Shown: positions 34,259-43,305 of the stretch, one piece after another
How the letters are laid out: the number at the start of each line of letters is the position of its first letter
How positions within the stretch are numbered: position 1 is the stretch's first letter
From: Palsa-147 sp963771905
GTDB lineage: Bacteria; Acidobacteriota; Terriglobia; Acidiferrales; UBA7541
Reading direction: 5' to 3'
Length of the DNA stretch: 64,000 nt
NCBI GenBank assembly: GCA_963771905.1
Contig: CAVYVI010000006.1
Coordinates: 310,001-374,000 of the forward strand
Made by a program: the position numbers and the translations under genes
The notes under the pieces: model-generated
Database searches by the model: none
Seen by the model: only the letters and a program-made list of their open reading frames with translations
What the model was told of the DNA's origin: nothing

Positions 34259-35410
34259 CTATTCTGTGATAACAGCCTTGACGAGATTGCGCGGATTGTC
34301 GACATCGCTGCCGTTCAATACGGCGAAATGATAGGAGAAGAGCTGCAGCGGGACGACTTCGAGGATCGGAAGCAGAAGCTCCGGAGCGAGAGGAACAAAG
34401 ATTGTGCGATGGGCCAGCGCGAGGACGTCGCGATCGCCTTCGGTGGCAATCGCGATCGACTTTCCGCCGCGGCTCTTGACATATTCGAGTGTCGCCAGAG
34501 TTTTTTGGTAACGCAGCATCGAGTCGGGATCGGCAGCGTCGCGGGTGGCGAGGACGACGACGGGAAGTTTTTCATCGACGAGCGCGTTCGGGCCGTGGCG
34601 AAGCTCGCCGGCCGGCATCCCTTCCGCCTGTACGTAGGAGATTTCCTTGAGCTTAAGGGCGCCTTCGCGCGCGATGGCATAGTGGACGCCGCGGCCCAGG
34701 AACAAGAGAGCTCGCGCTTTTTGAAACAGCTGTGCGCACTCGGCTGCCTGAGCATCCCATGCGGCCAGAGAGTTTTCGATTCCAACCGGCACTTCGGCAA
34801 GGGAATTCAGATGCGTGCGCGTGACTTCGGAAGTCATGCGGCCGCGCTTGCGAGCAAGAAATAACGCAAAGAGGTAGAGGAGCGTCAATTGTGCTGTGAA
34901 GCTTTTGGTTGCGGGCACGGCCTTTTCGAGTCCGGCGTACGTATGCAAAGCGGCGCTGGCCTCGCGAGCGATGGTGGAATCGGCGACGTTTGAAATTGCG
35001 ACCGTCTTCGCGCCACGGTTCAACGCCTCGCGTTGTGCTGCAATCGTATCCGCCGTTTCGCCCGACTGCGTGATCACGAGGACGATCGGGTCAGCTCCGG
35101 CGTGGGTCGATCGATAGCAATACTCGCTCGCGTACTCAACGTCGACCGCGACGCCGGCGAGGTCTTCCATCATGATCTCGCCGGCGAGGCCTGCGTGGCG
35201 GCTTGAGCCGCTGGCCGCGATGATGATTTTCTTGAAGGCGAAGAGCGCGTTCTCGATGGGTTGCAGCGCACCCGGAAAGATGGTGTCGCCGTCGACGTTC
35301 CGGCGAATCGTTTCGCAGATGGCCCGAGGCTGCTCGTAAATTTCCCGGAGCATGGCGTGCGGGAAGGCGCGCGCGTCCGTGGTCTTCGAGCCTTGGTGTG
35401 CCTTGGCCAT
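34259..35410 (-). CDS. SIS-domain sugar-phosphate isomerase/deaminase (GlmS-like, without glutaminase domain)
   Basis: A 383-residue protein equivalent to the isomerase half of glucosamine-6-phosphate synthase. The first SIS domain has IIIAASGSSRHAGLAGE and VLVITQSGETADTIAA. The second has LLFLGRGVHYAIAREGALKLKEISYVQAEGMPAGELRHGPNALVDE. The C-terminal DVDNPRNLVKAVITE is the GlmS tail that binds fructose-6-P. There is no N-terminal glutamine amidotransferase domain or Cys1. Stand-alone proteins of this type act as amino-sugar-6-phosphate deaminases/isomerases. Convergent with the GntR/UTRA gene, it is a plausible target of amino-sugar control. ATG 35410 is preferred over the adjacent TTG at 35413. 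Confidence 0.87.
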   Translation of the reverse strand: MAKAHQGSKTTDARAFPHAMLREIYEQPRAICETIRRNVDGDTIFPGALQPIENALFAFKKIIIAASGSSRHAGLAGEIMMEDLAGVAVDVEYASEYCYRSTHAGADPIVLVITQSGETADTIAAQREALNRGAKTVAISNVADSTIAREASAALHTYAGLEKAVPATKSFTAQLTLLYLFALFLARKRGRMTSEVTRTHLNSLAEVPVGIENSLAAWDAQAAECAQLFQKARALLFLGRGVHYAIAREGALKLKEISYVQAEGMPAGELRHGPNALVDEKLPVVVLATRDAADPDSMLRYQKTLATLEYVKSRGGKSIAIATEGDRDVLALAHRTIFVPLAPELLLPILEVVPLQLFSYHFAVLNGSDVDNPRNLVKAVITE

Positions 35411-35668
35411 CAACTCAGTTCCGGATTCCTAGTCGGGAGATCAGCGACGGACACTCCGCTGCGATTTTCTGCAACGTGTCCAGAATCCGCGACAGGTCAT
35501 TATCCACAACGGGGCCAGGATTTCCACCGGCTTGTTGATTGGAGTGCGGTCGAAAGCGCAAATGGGCTGTCTGATGATCGACGCCGGATAAAAGTGTAAT
35601 CGAGCTGGAGTGACCGTTCCCGAAAAAATTCCCGGCTCACGGAACGGTTGGAGCGAAGGGCCCAGTCG

Positions 35669-36244
35669 TCAGTTGTGACTTGGCCAGCTGATGGAAACCT
35701 GGTTCTGATAACGCGGCTTGAGCGAGACAGCAACCGGCTGAACCTGCTTCGCGGCCAGTTCGACGTCCTGAGTCGCGTCTAGCCGATCTGCAGCGTGCAT
35801 CAGCACTTTGTGATGGCCTGGAGCGAGCTTCAGGTCGAGTGGTGTCGCGCCGACATACTGTCCATCAATCCACACTTGGGCGTGATCGGGCGTGGAATGT
35901 AGCGTGACCTGCCCCGCATCGGGCCCGGCATGACCTTCAATGGTTTTGCGATTCGTGGCAGCGGCGGCTTCAGCGGCTCCGGCGACCAAATGCGCGGAAG
36001 CGGCGCCGGGCGCGGGCGCTGGCGAAGGCGATGCCGACGGCGATGACGATGGCGCTGGTCCCGAGTTTCCCATTGCGCCCGCCAAATCGATCGTCGGAAA
36101 CGTGGGCTTCACCGACGAGACGGCAGACGCGGTGCCCGAGGTCAACGTGCCGTACTCGACGGCCCCTTGCGCGTGCGCCACTGATGCAGCGCCGACAATG
36201 AGAAGCGCGGTCACGAAGCTGCGTTGCAATCCATTGAGTGACAT
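35669..36244 (-). CDS. Secreted PEGA-domain protein
   Basis: A 191-residue exported protein with a signal peptide (about residues 1-25, FVTALLIVGAASVAHAQ). A Pro/Ser/Ala-rich linker follows (about 60-85). The C-terminal PEGA-like domain reads VTLHSTPDHAQVWIDGQYVGATPLDLKLAPGHHKVLMHAADRLDATQDVELAAKQVQPVAVSL. PEGA domains occur in surface and S-layer-associated proteins. Their role is structural or carbohydrate-binding, not enzymatic. GGAG precedes the ATG. It is a single-gene unit. Confidence 0.85.
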   Translation of the reverse strand: MSLNGLQRSFVTALLIVGAASVAHAQGAVEYGTLTSGTASAVSSVKPTFPTIDLAGAMGNSGPAPSSSPSASPSPAPAPGAASAHLVAGAAEAAAATNRKTIEGHAGPDAGQVTLHSTPDHAQVWIDGQYVGATPLDLKLAPGHHKVLMHAADRLDATQDVELAAKQVQPVAVSLKPRYQNQVSISWPSHN

Positions 36245-36683
36245 AAAATCTCCTCGTCCTGCCTACGTGGGGACGCCTCAGTACCGCAATTATAGACCCA
36301 GTCCGCATCGCCGCGCCAACTGATTTCCGAGTACCGGAACTCCCAGTTCCGGCTGTTTATTTTCGTGGAACTGTCTGGGGTTTGGAGAGGGATCGCCGCG
36401 CTGAATTCAAACGGCGCAACAAAACGACATGCGTTACCCGTTGTCGCGAAGTTGTAATGCGTCGTGCGCCCGATGATCGAAAAGTTTCCGCTGGCGCGCG
36501 TGAACGAAGCGTTCGAGAGAGTGATGAGCGGGACGGCCGAGTTTCAAGTCGTCCTTACAATTTCATCGTAACGCTTTGGATCTTCTGCCCTGGCGCAGTT
36601 TCAAGAACGAGAATCCTCCGCCGCCCCAATTCATCTCTTTATATGCGGGGTCGGCGCGCGGCCGATTGAAAAGGAGTGGAAAT
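36245..36683. other. Gene-poor spacer with hairpin and gene remnant
   Basis: About 440 bases with no intact gene. It holds a hairpin, CCGGAACT (36334-36341) with AGTTCCGG (36345-36352), followed by a moderately T-rich run. It also holds an alcohol dehydrogenase tail at 36458-36571. The rest shows nothing recognisable. Confidence 0.5.
36458..36571 (+). pseudogene. C-terminal remnant of a zinc-type alcohol dehydrogenase
   Basis: The frame preceded by a TAA at 36455 reads VVRPMIEKFPLARVNEAF then ERVMSGTAEFQVVLTI and stops at 36569-36571. This matches the conserved C-terminal segment of zinc-dependent medium-chain alcohol dehydrogenases (xRPMIExFPLxxxNEAxxRxxSGxxxFRxVL). Nothing of the catalytic or Rossmann domains is left upstream. 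Confidence 0.7.
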
Positions 36684-36990
36684 ATGTCCGGGAAATTGAA
36701 TAAGAGGAACCTGGGAAAAAGTGGGCTCGAAATCACGACTGTGGGATTTGGTTCATGGGCTGCGGGCGGCGGCTCGGCGTTCGGCGGGGACCGCAGGACG
36801 ATGCGGCCTCGGTCGCGGCCATACGACGCGCCATTGAGCTCGGCGTCAACTGCATCGACATCGCCGCGATTTACGGGCTGGGCCATCCGGAAGAAATTGT
36901 CGGGCGCGCAGTGAAGGAAATACCGTAGTCTGAACGGCCGTCCATTTCACGAAGTGTGGCCTGACCATCGATCGCTCGAGACTTCGAGCG
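36684..36990 (+). pseudogene. Decayed aldo/keto reductase gene (N-terminal part)
   Basis: With AAAAGGAG upstream, the ATG at 36684 opens NLGKSGLEITTVGFGSWAAGGG, the N-terminus of an aldo/keto reductase. The frame then shifts near 36785; the next frame continues DDAASVAAIRRAIELGVN, CIDIAAIYGLGHPEEIVGRAVKEIP to a stop at 36926-36928, and another shift gives HFTKCGL at about 36945. Later domains are missing. With the adjacent dehydrogenase tail, this is a relic oxidoreductase locus. Confidence 0.75.
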
Positions 36991-37125
36991 AGCCGTGGTA
37001 TCGCTTGGAAAAGCGCGTACGGTTCTTGAAACTCGACGCCGCGCGGTACGTCTAAAAAGTTAGATTCGTCTCAATCTCTGGGGGAAAATCGTCAGGGCCA
37101 GAATCCGCCCGGCATCTTTGATTCT

Positions 37126-40100
37126 ATGTGGATTGTAAGACTCGCACTCAATCGGCCATATACATTTGTCGTCGCATCGATGTTGATCGTCATTCTGGGC
37201 GTGGTTTCGATCATAAACACGCCCACGGATATTTTTCCAAACATCAATATTCCTGTCGTGAGCGTCATCTGGAATTACACCGGACTTTCTCCCGAGGAAA
37301 TGGCCGATCGTCTCACCGGCAATTCGGAGCGAGCGGCGACGACGACGGTCAACGACATCGAGCATATCGAGTCGACATCGCTCAATGGCATCGCCATCAT
37401 CAAGCTCTTTTTTCAACCGCACGTGAGAATTGAAGGCGCGGTCGCCCAAGTGACCGCCATTTGCCAAACCATCTTGAGGCAGGCCCCGCCGGGAACGACG
37501 CCGCCGCTCGTCATTGCCTACAACGCTTCGAGTGTTCCGATTTTGCAGCTCGGGTTGAGCAGTGCCACGCTTTCCGAAGGGCAATTGTTCGACCTGGCCA
37601 CGAACTTTATCCGCACACAACTTGTAACGGTTCCGGGTGCCGCGATTCCATGGCCCTATGGCGGCAAACAACGCCAGGTGGATGTGGACTTGAATCCTCA
37701 GGCGCTTTTCGAAAAGGGAATTTCGGGTTCGGACGTAGTGAACACGCTCTCGACTCAGAATCTGGTTCTGCCGCAAGGCACATCGAAAATCGGAGACCGC
37801 GAATATAACGTCGAGCTCAACAGCACGCTGAAGGATATTCCGGGCCTGAATGATCTTCCCATCAAAATGATCAACGGCGCGATGGTCTACGTGCGCGATG
37901 TGGCCTACGTCCACGATGGAAATTCCTTCCAGACCAACATCGTCCGGCAGGACGGCCGGCGCGGCGCGCTGCTGACGGTTCTAAAGAACGGAAACAACTC
38001 GACGCTCGCGGTCGTTTCCGGAATCACGAAGATGCTGCCGGGAATCGAAGCGACGCTGCCGCCGGGTCTGGATTTGAGGAAGACGATCGATCAATCGCTC
38101 TTCGTCCGCGCCGCGGTGGATGGCGTCGTCCGCGAAGCGATTATCGCAGCGGGCCTGACGGCATTGATGATTCTGCTCTTCCTCGGAAGCTGGCGGAGCA
38201 CGGTCATTGTGGCGATTTCGATTCCGCTGTCGATTCTGACGTCACTGTTAGTGCTCAGCATGCTCGGCGAGACGATCAATATCATGACCCTCGGGGGACT
38301 CGCGCTCGCTGTCGGTATACTCGTGGACGACGCCACCGTCGAAATCGAAAACATCAATCGATTGTTGCCGGAAGGCAAGACGCTCCACGAAACGATTTTG
38401 AACGGCGCGCAGCAAATTGCGGTGCCGGCCTTCGTCGCCACGCTCGCCATTTGTATTGTCTTCGTGCCGATTTTATTTCTGAATGGGATCGCGGGCTATC
38501 TGTTCCGTCCGCTGGCGGAAGCTGTAGTTTTCGCGATGCTGGCTTCGTATCTCCTTTCGCGAACAATTGTGCCGACGCTGGTGCTGTTTCTCTTTCGCTC
38601 CGAGCGGAGGAAACAAGCGGCGGAGAAATCCGGCGAGCGGCAAATCGGACCGTTCCGGCGCTTCCACATGAGATTTGAAGAAGGGTTCGAGCACATGCGG
38701 GATCGCTATGTGGAACTGCTTGACTGGTGCCTGCATAATCGCCTGCTATTTGGTTCGTTGTTTCTGGCGTTTTGCGCGGCGTCGATGATTCTGGTCCCGT
38801 TCCTGGGCTCGGACTTATTTCCGACCGTCGATGCCGGGCAAATTCGGCTGCATCTGCGCGCGCCGACCGGAACACGCGTGGAAGAAACCGCCGCATTGTG
38901 CGACCGCGTCGAGGATGCGATTCGAAAGACGATTCCGGCGGACGAACTGGCCGGGATTCTCGACAACATCGGCCTGCCATATAGCGGAATCAATCTGTCA
39001 TACAGCACGAGCGGCGTCATCGGCACTTCTGACGCGGAGATTCTGATCTCTTTGGACGAAAAGCATCACAAACCCACAGCGAATTATGTGCGCTCGCTGC
39101 GGCAAACTCTGCCTTCGGAATTTCCGGGAACGGAATTTTTCTTCCAGCCGGCCGACATCGTGAGTCAGATTCTCAATTTTGGCCTGCCATCGCCGATCGA
39201 TATCCAACTCGTGGGGCCAAATTTGGACGCGGATTATAAGCTGGCCGGAAAAATGCTTCCGAGTTTGAAGGAAATCGGCGGGGCCGTGGATGTGCATATC
39301 CAGCAGGCGCTCGATTTGCCGAAATTGAACGTGAATGTGGATCGGACGCGCGCGGAGACGGTCGGATTCACGCAGCAAGATGTGGCCAACAACGCGCTGG
39401 TGTCGCTGACGACGAGTTTTCAGACCGCGCCGAACTTCTGGATCAGCCCGCAGGGCGTGCCCTACAGCATCGCCACGGAGACGCCGCAGTACCGTGTCGA
39501 TACGCTTCAGGATCTCCAAACGATCCCGGTCATCGCCCGGAACAACCCCACGCAGGTTCTGAACAACGTCGCGAATATCAATCGCGGAGTCGGTCCGGCC
39601 GTGGTGAACCACTACAATATCCAGCCGGTGATCGACATTTATGCGGCCGCGCAGGATCGTGACCTTGGAGGCGTGGCGTCCGACGTGCGGCGCGTCGTGG
39701 ATCAATTCAAATCGCAATTGCCGCGCGGAACGACGGTGGTCGTCCGCGGTCAAGTACAGACGATGCAGACTGCGTTTTTCGGATTGGGAGTGGGGCTCAT
39801 TTTTTCGATCCTGCTTGTGTATTTGCTCATGGTTGTCAATTTTCAATCGTGGACCGATCCATTCATCATCATCACGGCTCTGACGGGAACCTTTGCGGGA
39901 ATCGTCTGGATGTTGTTCATCACGCGCACGACGATGAGCGTCCCTTCGTTGATGGGCGCCATAATGAGCATCGGAGTGGCCACGTCGAATAGCATTCTGC
40001 TGGTCACATTTGCCGGCGCTCAGATGCAGGATGAAGGCAAGAATTCCACGGAGGCGGCTCTTTCGGCCGGTCACACACGGCTTCGCCCCATTCTGATGAC

Positions 40101-40323
40101 CGCTCTGGCAATGATTATTGGTATGTTGCCGATGTCGCTCGGCCTGGGTGAGGGCGGCGAACAGAATGCGCCGCTGGGACGCGCCGTCATCGGCGGGCTT
40201 TTGTTCGCCACCGTGGGCACGCTATTCTTTGTGCCGGTGGTTTATAGCTTCATGCGCCGAAAGGGATATACGCCGGCGCTGGCGGAGGATGAACCTCCGC
40301 CGCTGCTGCAGGAGCAATCGTAG
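37126..40323 (+). CDS. RND-family multidrug efflux permease (AcrB/MdtB-like)
   Basis: A 1065-residue inner-membrane proton-driven exporter. The N-terminal helix (IVRLALNRPYTFVVASMLIVILGVVSI) and NTPTDIFPNINIPVVSVIWNYTGLSPEEM are family hallmarks. Two large periplasmic loops and a duplicated set of six helices follow. The TM4 proton-relay aspartates are present in GGLALAVGILVDDATVEIENI. The C-terminal half includes TRLRPILMTALAMIIGMLPMSLGLGEGGEQNAPLGRAVIGGLL (TM11-12). It would extrude drugs or other amphiphiles. First gene of a permease/fusion-protein/outer-membrane-factor operon; no dedicated regulator is adjacent. No obvious ribosome site precedes 37126. Confidence 0.93.
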   Translation: MWIVRLALNRPYTFVVASMLIVILGVVSIINTPTDIFPNINIPVVSVIWNYTGLSPEEMADRLTGNSERAATTTVNDIEHIESTSLNGIAIIKLFFQPHVRIEGAVAQVTAICQTILRQAPPGTTPPLVIAYNASSVPILQLGLSSATLSEGQLFDLATNFIRTQLVTVPGAAIPWPYGGKQRQVDVDLNPQALFEKGISGSDVVNTLSTQNLVLPQGTSKIGDREYNVELNSTLKDIPGLNDLPIKMINGAMVYVRDVAYVHDGNSFQTNIVRQDGRRGALLTVLKNGNNSTLAVVSGITKMLPGIEATLPPGLDLRKTIDQSLFVRAAVDGVVREAIIAAGLTALMILLFLGSWRSTVIVAISIPLSILTSLLVLSMLGETINIMTLGGLALAVGILVDDATVEIENINRLLPEGKTLHETILNGAQQIAVPAFVATLAICIVFVPILFLNGIAGYLFRPLAEAVVFAMLASYLLSRTIVPTLVLFLFRSERRKQAAEKSGERQIGPFRRFHMRFEEGFEHMRDRYVELLDWCLHNRLLFGSLFLAFCAASMILVPFLGSDLFPTVDAGQIRLHLRAPTGTRVEETAALCDRVEDAIRKTIPADELAGILDNIGLPYSGINLSYSTSGVIGTSDAEILISLDEKHHKPTANYVRSLRQTLPSEFPGTEFFFQPADIVSQILNFGLPSPIDIQLVGPNLDADYKLAGKMLPSLKEIGGAVDVHIQQALDLPKLNVNVDRTRAETVGFTQQDVANNALVSLTTSFQTAPNFWISPQGVPYSIATETPQYRVDTLQDLQTIPVIARNNPTQVLNNVANINRGVGPAVVNHYNIQPVIDIYAAAQDRDLGGVASDVRRVVDQFKSQLPRGTTVVVRGQVQTMQTAFFGLGVGLIFSILLVYLLMVVNFQSWTDPFIIITALTGTFAGIVWMLFITRTTMSVPSLMGAIMSIGVATSNSILLVTFAGAQMQDEGKNSTEAALSAGHTRLRPILMTALAMIIGMLPMSLGLGEGGEQNAPLGRAVIGGLLFATVGTLFFVPVVYSFMRRKGYTPALAEDEPPPLLQEQS

Positions 40324-40426
40324 AGTCACGCCACCGGCGGAATTTCGGTCTTGAACAGCAGTATTGCCGACAACCGCCGGGACTCGCGATGGAAGCCAAC
40401 AAGAAGGGGACACTACAGAATTCGCC

Positions 40427-41623
40427 ATGGAACACGACGCCACAACGAAGAATACTGAATCACAGAGAGAGCCGCAGCGAAAATCCGGGTTCGGGTGGCG
40501 AGTTGTTCCCATCCTGGTCCTGTTGTTGTTTGTAGGACTGGCGATTTGGGGAATTCAAAGCCGGCGCAGCGTCCGGGCCTCGTTGAATTCCAGCGCACGC
40601 CAGTCCACGCGTATACCGGTGGCCGTCGTGCATGCCACGCCTTCCGATGGAGCGGGAGACATCGTCCTGCCGGGCAACGTTCAGGCCTATCTCGAAACGC
40701 CGATTTACGCGCGGACCAACGGCTACTTGAAAAAGTGGTACGTGGACATCGGCGGGCGCGTCAAGCAAGGCCAATTGCTGGCGGACATCGACACGCCCGA
40801 GATCGATCAGGAACTGCGTCAAATGGAGGCAGCGCAACAGCAGGCCCAGGCAAACCTCGATTTGGCGAAAACGACGGCGGATCGCTGGGTCAACTTGCTG
40901 AAGTCCGACGGCGTCTCGCAGCAGGAAGTCGACCAGAATGTTGAAGCGTACAAGGCGCGCGAAGCGGACATGCTTGCGGCCAAGGCGAACGTGCAACGAC
41001 TGAAGGATCTGCAATCGTTCAAAGAGGTGGTAGCTCCGTTCAACGGCATCATCACCGCGCGAAGCGTGGATGTCGGCGCGCTGATTCAGAATGGCAATAC
41101 GCAGCAGCTCTTCCGCATTGCGCAAACAAATTTGCTGCGCGTTTATGTGGCCGTTCCACAGTCCTACAGCCGCTCGATGGTGGCCGGACTCTCGGCCGAA
41201 CTCGAGATTCCCGAGTATCCGCATCGGACATTTCCAGGGAAGGTCGCGCGCACGTCTGGAGCGATCGACCTGGCTTCACGCACGTTGTTAACCGAGGTGC
41301 AGGTTCCCAATCCAACCGGCGAGATCTTGCCTGGCGCATATGCCACCGTGCTTTTTCACTTGAAGCTGGTTGATCCGCCGCTCACGATCCCGGGCAATAC
41401 GCTGCTCTTCCGCTCGCAGGGGACGCAGGTTGCGATTGTGACTCCCCGGGGCACGGTGCACCTGCAAGACATAAACCTCGGCCGCGATCTTGGTTCGAGC
41501 CTGGAAGTTCTCTCCGGACTGAACGCCGGAGACACAATCCTTCTGAATCCTCCCGACTCGATCTCCGAGGGCGACGCGGTGGAAGTCACGCAGACGGCGG
41601 TACCCGCGGGGAAATCGAAGTAG
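40427..41623 (+). CDS. RND efflux membrane-fusion (periplasmic adaptor) protein
   Basis: A 398-residue adaptor with one N-terminal membrane anchor (about 22-42, VVPILVLLLFVGLAIWGI). The lipoyl/barrel-sandwich half-motif is LPGNVQAYLETPIYARTNGYLKKWYVDIGGRVKQGQLLADIDTPEIDQEL. An alpha-hairpin coiled coil follows (EAAQQQAQANLDLAKTTADRW), then the second lipoyl half (VVAPFNGIITARSVDVGALI) and beta-barrel and MP domains. It links the permease to the outer-membrane channel. The in-frame ORF begins at 40364, but the ATG at 40427 (MEHDATTKN) gives the usual short cytoplasmic lead; no strong ribosome site decides between them. It starts 103 bases after the permease stop. Confidence 0.9.
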   Translation: MEHDATTKNTESQREPQRKSGFGWRVVPILVLLLFVGLAIWGIQSRRSVRASLNSSARQSTRIPVAVVHATPSDGAGDIVLPGNVQAYLETPIYARTNGYLKKWYVDIGGRVKQGQLLADIDTPEIDQELRQMEAAQQQAQANLDLAKTTADRWVNLLKSDGVSQQEVDQNVEAYKAREADMLAAKANVQRLKDLQSFKEVVAPFNGIITARSVDVGALIQNGNTQQLFRIAQTNLLRVYVAVPQSYSRSMVAGLSAELEIPEYPHRTFPGKVARTSGAIDLASRTLLTEVQVPNPTGEILPGAYATVLFHLKLVDPPLTIPGNTLLFRSQGTQVAIVTPRGTVHLQDINLGRDLGSSLEVLSGLNAGDTILLNPPDSISEGDAVEVTQTAVPAGKSK

Positions 41624-41639
41624 CGGCTTGCGAAAACTC

Positions 41640-43148
41640 ATGCCGGAGACGACACAAGTAATTACGAAGATACGGGTGCAGCGCGCGGCGAAACTCGCTC
41701 TCGTGATTTGCGGACTTTTAGCGGCCGGATGCACGGTCGGTCCCAACTATAAGCGGCCGTCCGTAGAAGTGCCTTCCGCGTTCAAGGAACCGCCCCCAGC
41801 GGGCTGGAAGGACGCGACACCCAGCGACGCTGTCTCCAAAGGCACTTGGTGGGAAGCTTTCGGCGATAAGGAACTGAACGATATCGAAACGCAGGCCATG
41901 GTTGCGAATCCGACGCTCGAAGCGGCCATGGCGCGGGTCATGCAGGCTCGCGCTTCCGTCAAAATCACCCGCGCCGATTTGTTTCCTGCGGTCACAATCG
42001 ATCCGTCGGCCTATCGCGAGAGATACTCCGGCGAACGCGAGAATCCCCCCGGTTTCCCGACAACGGCCTACACGGCCAATACGATCACGTTCCCGCTGGA
42101 CGTGAACTACGAAGTCGATCTCTGGGGTCGTGTCCGCCGGTCGGTTGAATCGGCGCGAGCCCAGGCTCAGGCGAGTCAGGCGGACTACGAGAACATCTTG
42201 CTCACGTTGAAGTCGGATATTGCGCAGAATTATCTTTCGCTGCGCTACGTGGACGCTTACCGTGCGATTCTGCGCGATAATCTTGATTTGCAGCAGAAGG
42301 CGCTCGAGCTGACCCAGTCGAGGCATGCGGGGGGTGTTGCGAGCGGGCTTGACGTTTCCGAAGCGGAGACGCTTCTGGCCGCAACGCAAGCCACGTATAC
42401 CGGCCTCGGGGTCCAGCGCGCCCAATTCGAGCATTCGCTGGCGCTTCTCTCGGGCAAAGCCGCTTCCGAATTCACCGTTCCGGAGGATCCGCGGAGGCTC
42501 GAGCCGCCGGCCATTCCCGCCGGTTTGCCTTCGGACCTTCTCGAGCGGCGTCCGGACATCGCCGAAGCCGAGCGTCAGATGGCGTCAGCCAACGCGCAGA
42601 TTGGCGTGGCGCGCGCGGCCTATTTCCCGTCGCTCAGCTTGACGGGCACATTGGGATATTCGAGCGATAATCTCGTTCAACTCTTCAATCTTCCGAGCAC
42701 GATCTGGGACGTCGCGGCCAGTGCCTCGCAGCCGCTCTATGCCGGCGGAAGAATCTCGGCGAATCTCGCCCGGGCCCGCGCCGCCTATGATGAATCCGTC
42801 GCGAATTACCGCGAACAGGTTTTGACGGGATTCAAGGAAGTGGAAGACGGTCTCGCCGGCTTGCGCGTGCTCGAACAACAGGAAGCGGCGCAGAACAAAG
42901 CCGTGGCATCCGCCAAGAGGACGACCGAAATCTCGACCGCACGCTATAAGGAAGGTCTTGCCAACTATCTCGAAGTAATCGACGCGCAGCGCACCGTCCT
43001 CGACAACGAACAGCTCTCGGTCCAGCTCCGCGAGATGCGTTTGCTCACAACCGTGCAGCTGATTCAGGCCCTCGGCGGCGGATGGCAAGACTCGACGCTG
43101 CACGCCCAGGCGCAGCCGAATCCGCCCGCGACGAACGCGAACCACTAG
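41640..43148 (+). CDS. Outer-membrane efflux lipoprotein (NodT/OprM family)
   Basis: A 502-residue outer-membrane factor completing the tripartite pump. A lipoprotein signal ends in LLAAGCTVGPNYKRP (lipobox LAAGC), and CTVGPNYKRPxVxVP is the NodT-family signature. WWEAFGDKELNDIETQAMVANPTLEAAMARVMQARA begins the first OEP repeat. A second repeat contains LLERRPDIAEAERQMASANAQIGVARAAYFPSLSLTG. The ATG at 41640 is 16 bases past the adaptor stop; the TTG at 41628 is an alternative. The close spacing indicates one operon. Confidence 0.92.
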   Translation: MPETTQVITKIRVQRAAKLALVICGLLAAGCTVGPNYKRPSVEVPSAFKEPPPAGWKDATPSDAVSKGTWWEAFGDKELNDIETQAMVANPTLEAAMARVMQARASVKITRADLFPAVTIDPSAYRERYSGERENPPGFPTTAYTANTITFPLDVNYEVDLWGRVRRSVESARAQAQASQADYENILLTLKSDIAQNYLSLRYVDAYRAILRDNLDLQQKALELTQSRHAGGVASGLDVSEAETLLAATQATYTGLGVQRAQFEHSLALLSGKAASEFTVPEDPRRLEPPAIPAGLPSDLLERRPDIAEAERQMASANAQIGVARAAYFPSLSLTGTLGYSSDNLVQLFNLPSTIWDVAASASQPLYAGGRISANLARARAAYDESVANYREQVLTGFKEVEDGLAGLRVLEQQEAAQNKAVASAKRTTEISTARYKEGLANYLEVIDAQRTVLDNEQLSVQLREMRLLTTVQLIQALGGGWQDSTLHAQAQPNPPATNANH

Positions 43149-43305
43149 AGCGGTTCGCACGACCTACGCAAACGACTTCCTTTAAGTTTCCATACATTCC
43201 TTGTGACACATTGGCTGCATATTGGCGGAAGCTCGCACTTGTGCCGCGATGTGTCCGGGTGCAAGATGCCGCGTGCACGTCGGCCCGCCAGCGAGGAGTG
43301 ACCTC

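Noticed and set aside
35500..35508. TTATCCACA, a perfect DnaA box
   Set aside because: A single box in a short spacer without further boxes, AT-rich unwinding region or dnaA/dnaN/gyrB genes. Not an origin.
36334..36352. Perfect CCGGAACT/AGTTCCGG hairpin as a terminator
   Set aside because: It could terminate plus-strand transcription, but no intact plus-strand gene precedes it, and the downstream T-rich run is broken. Mentioned only as part of the spacer.
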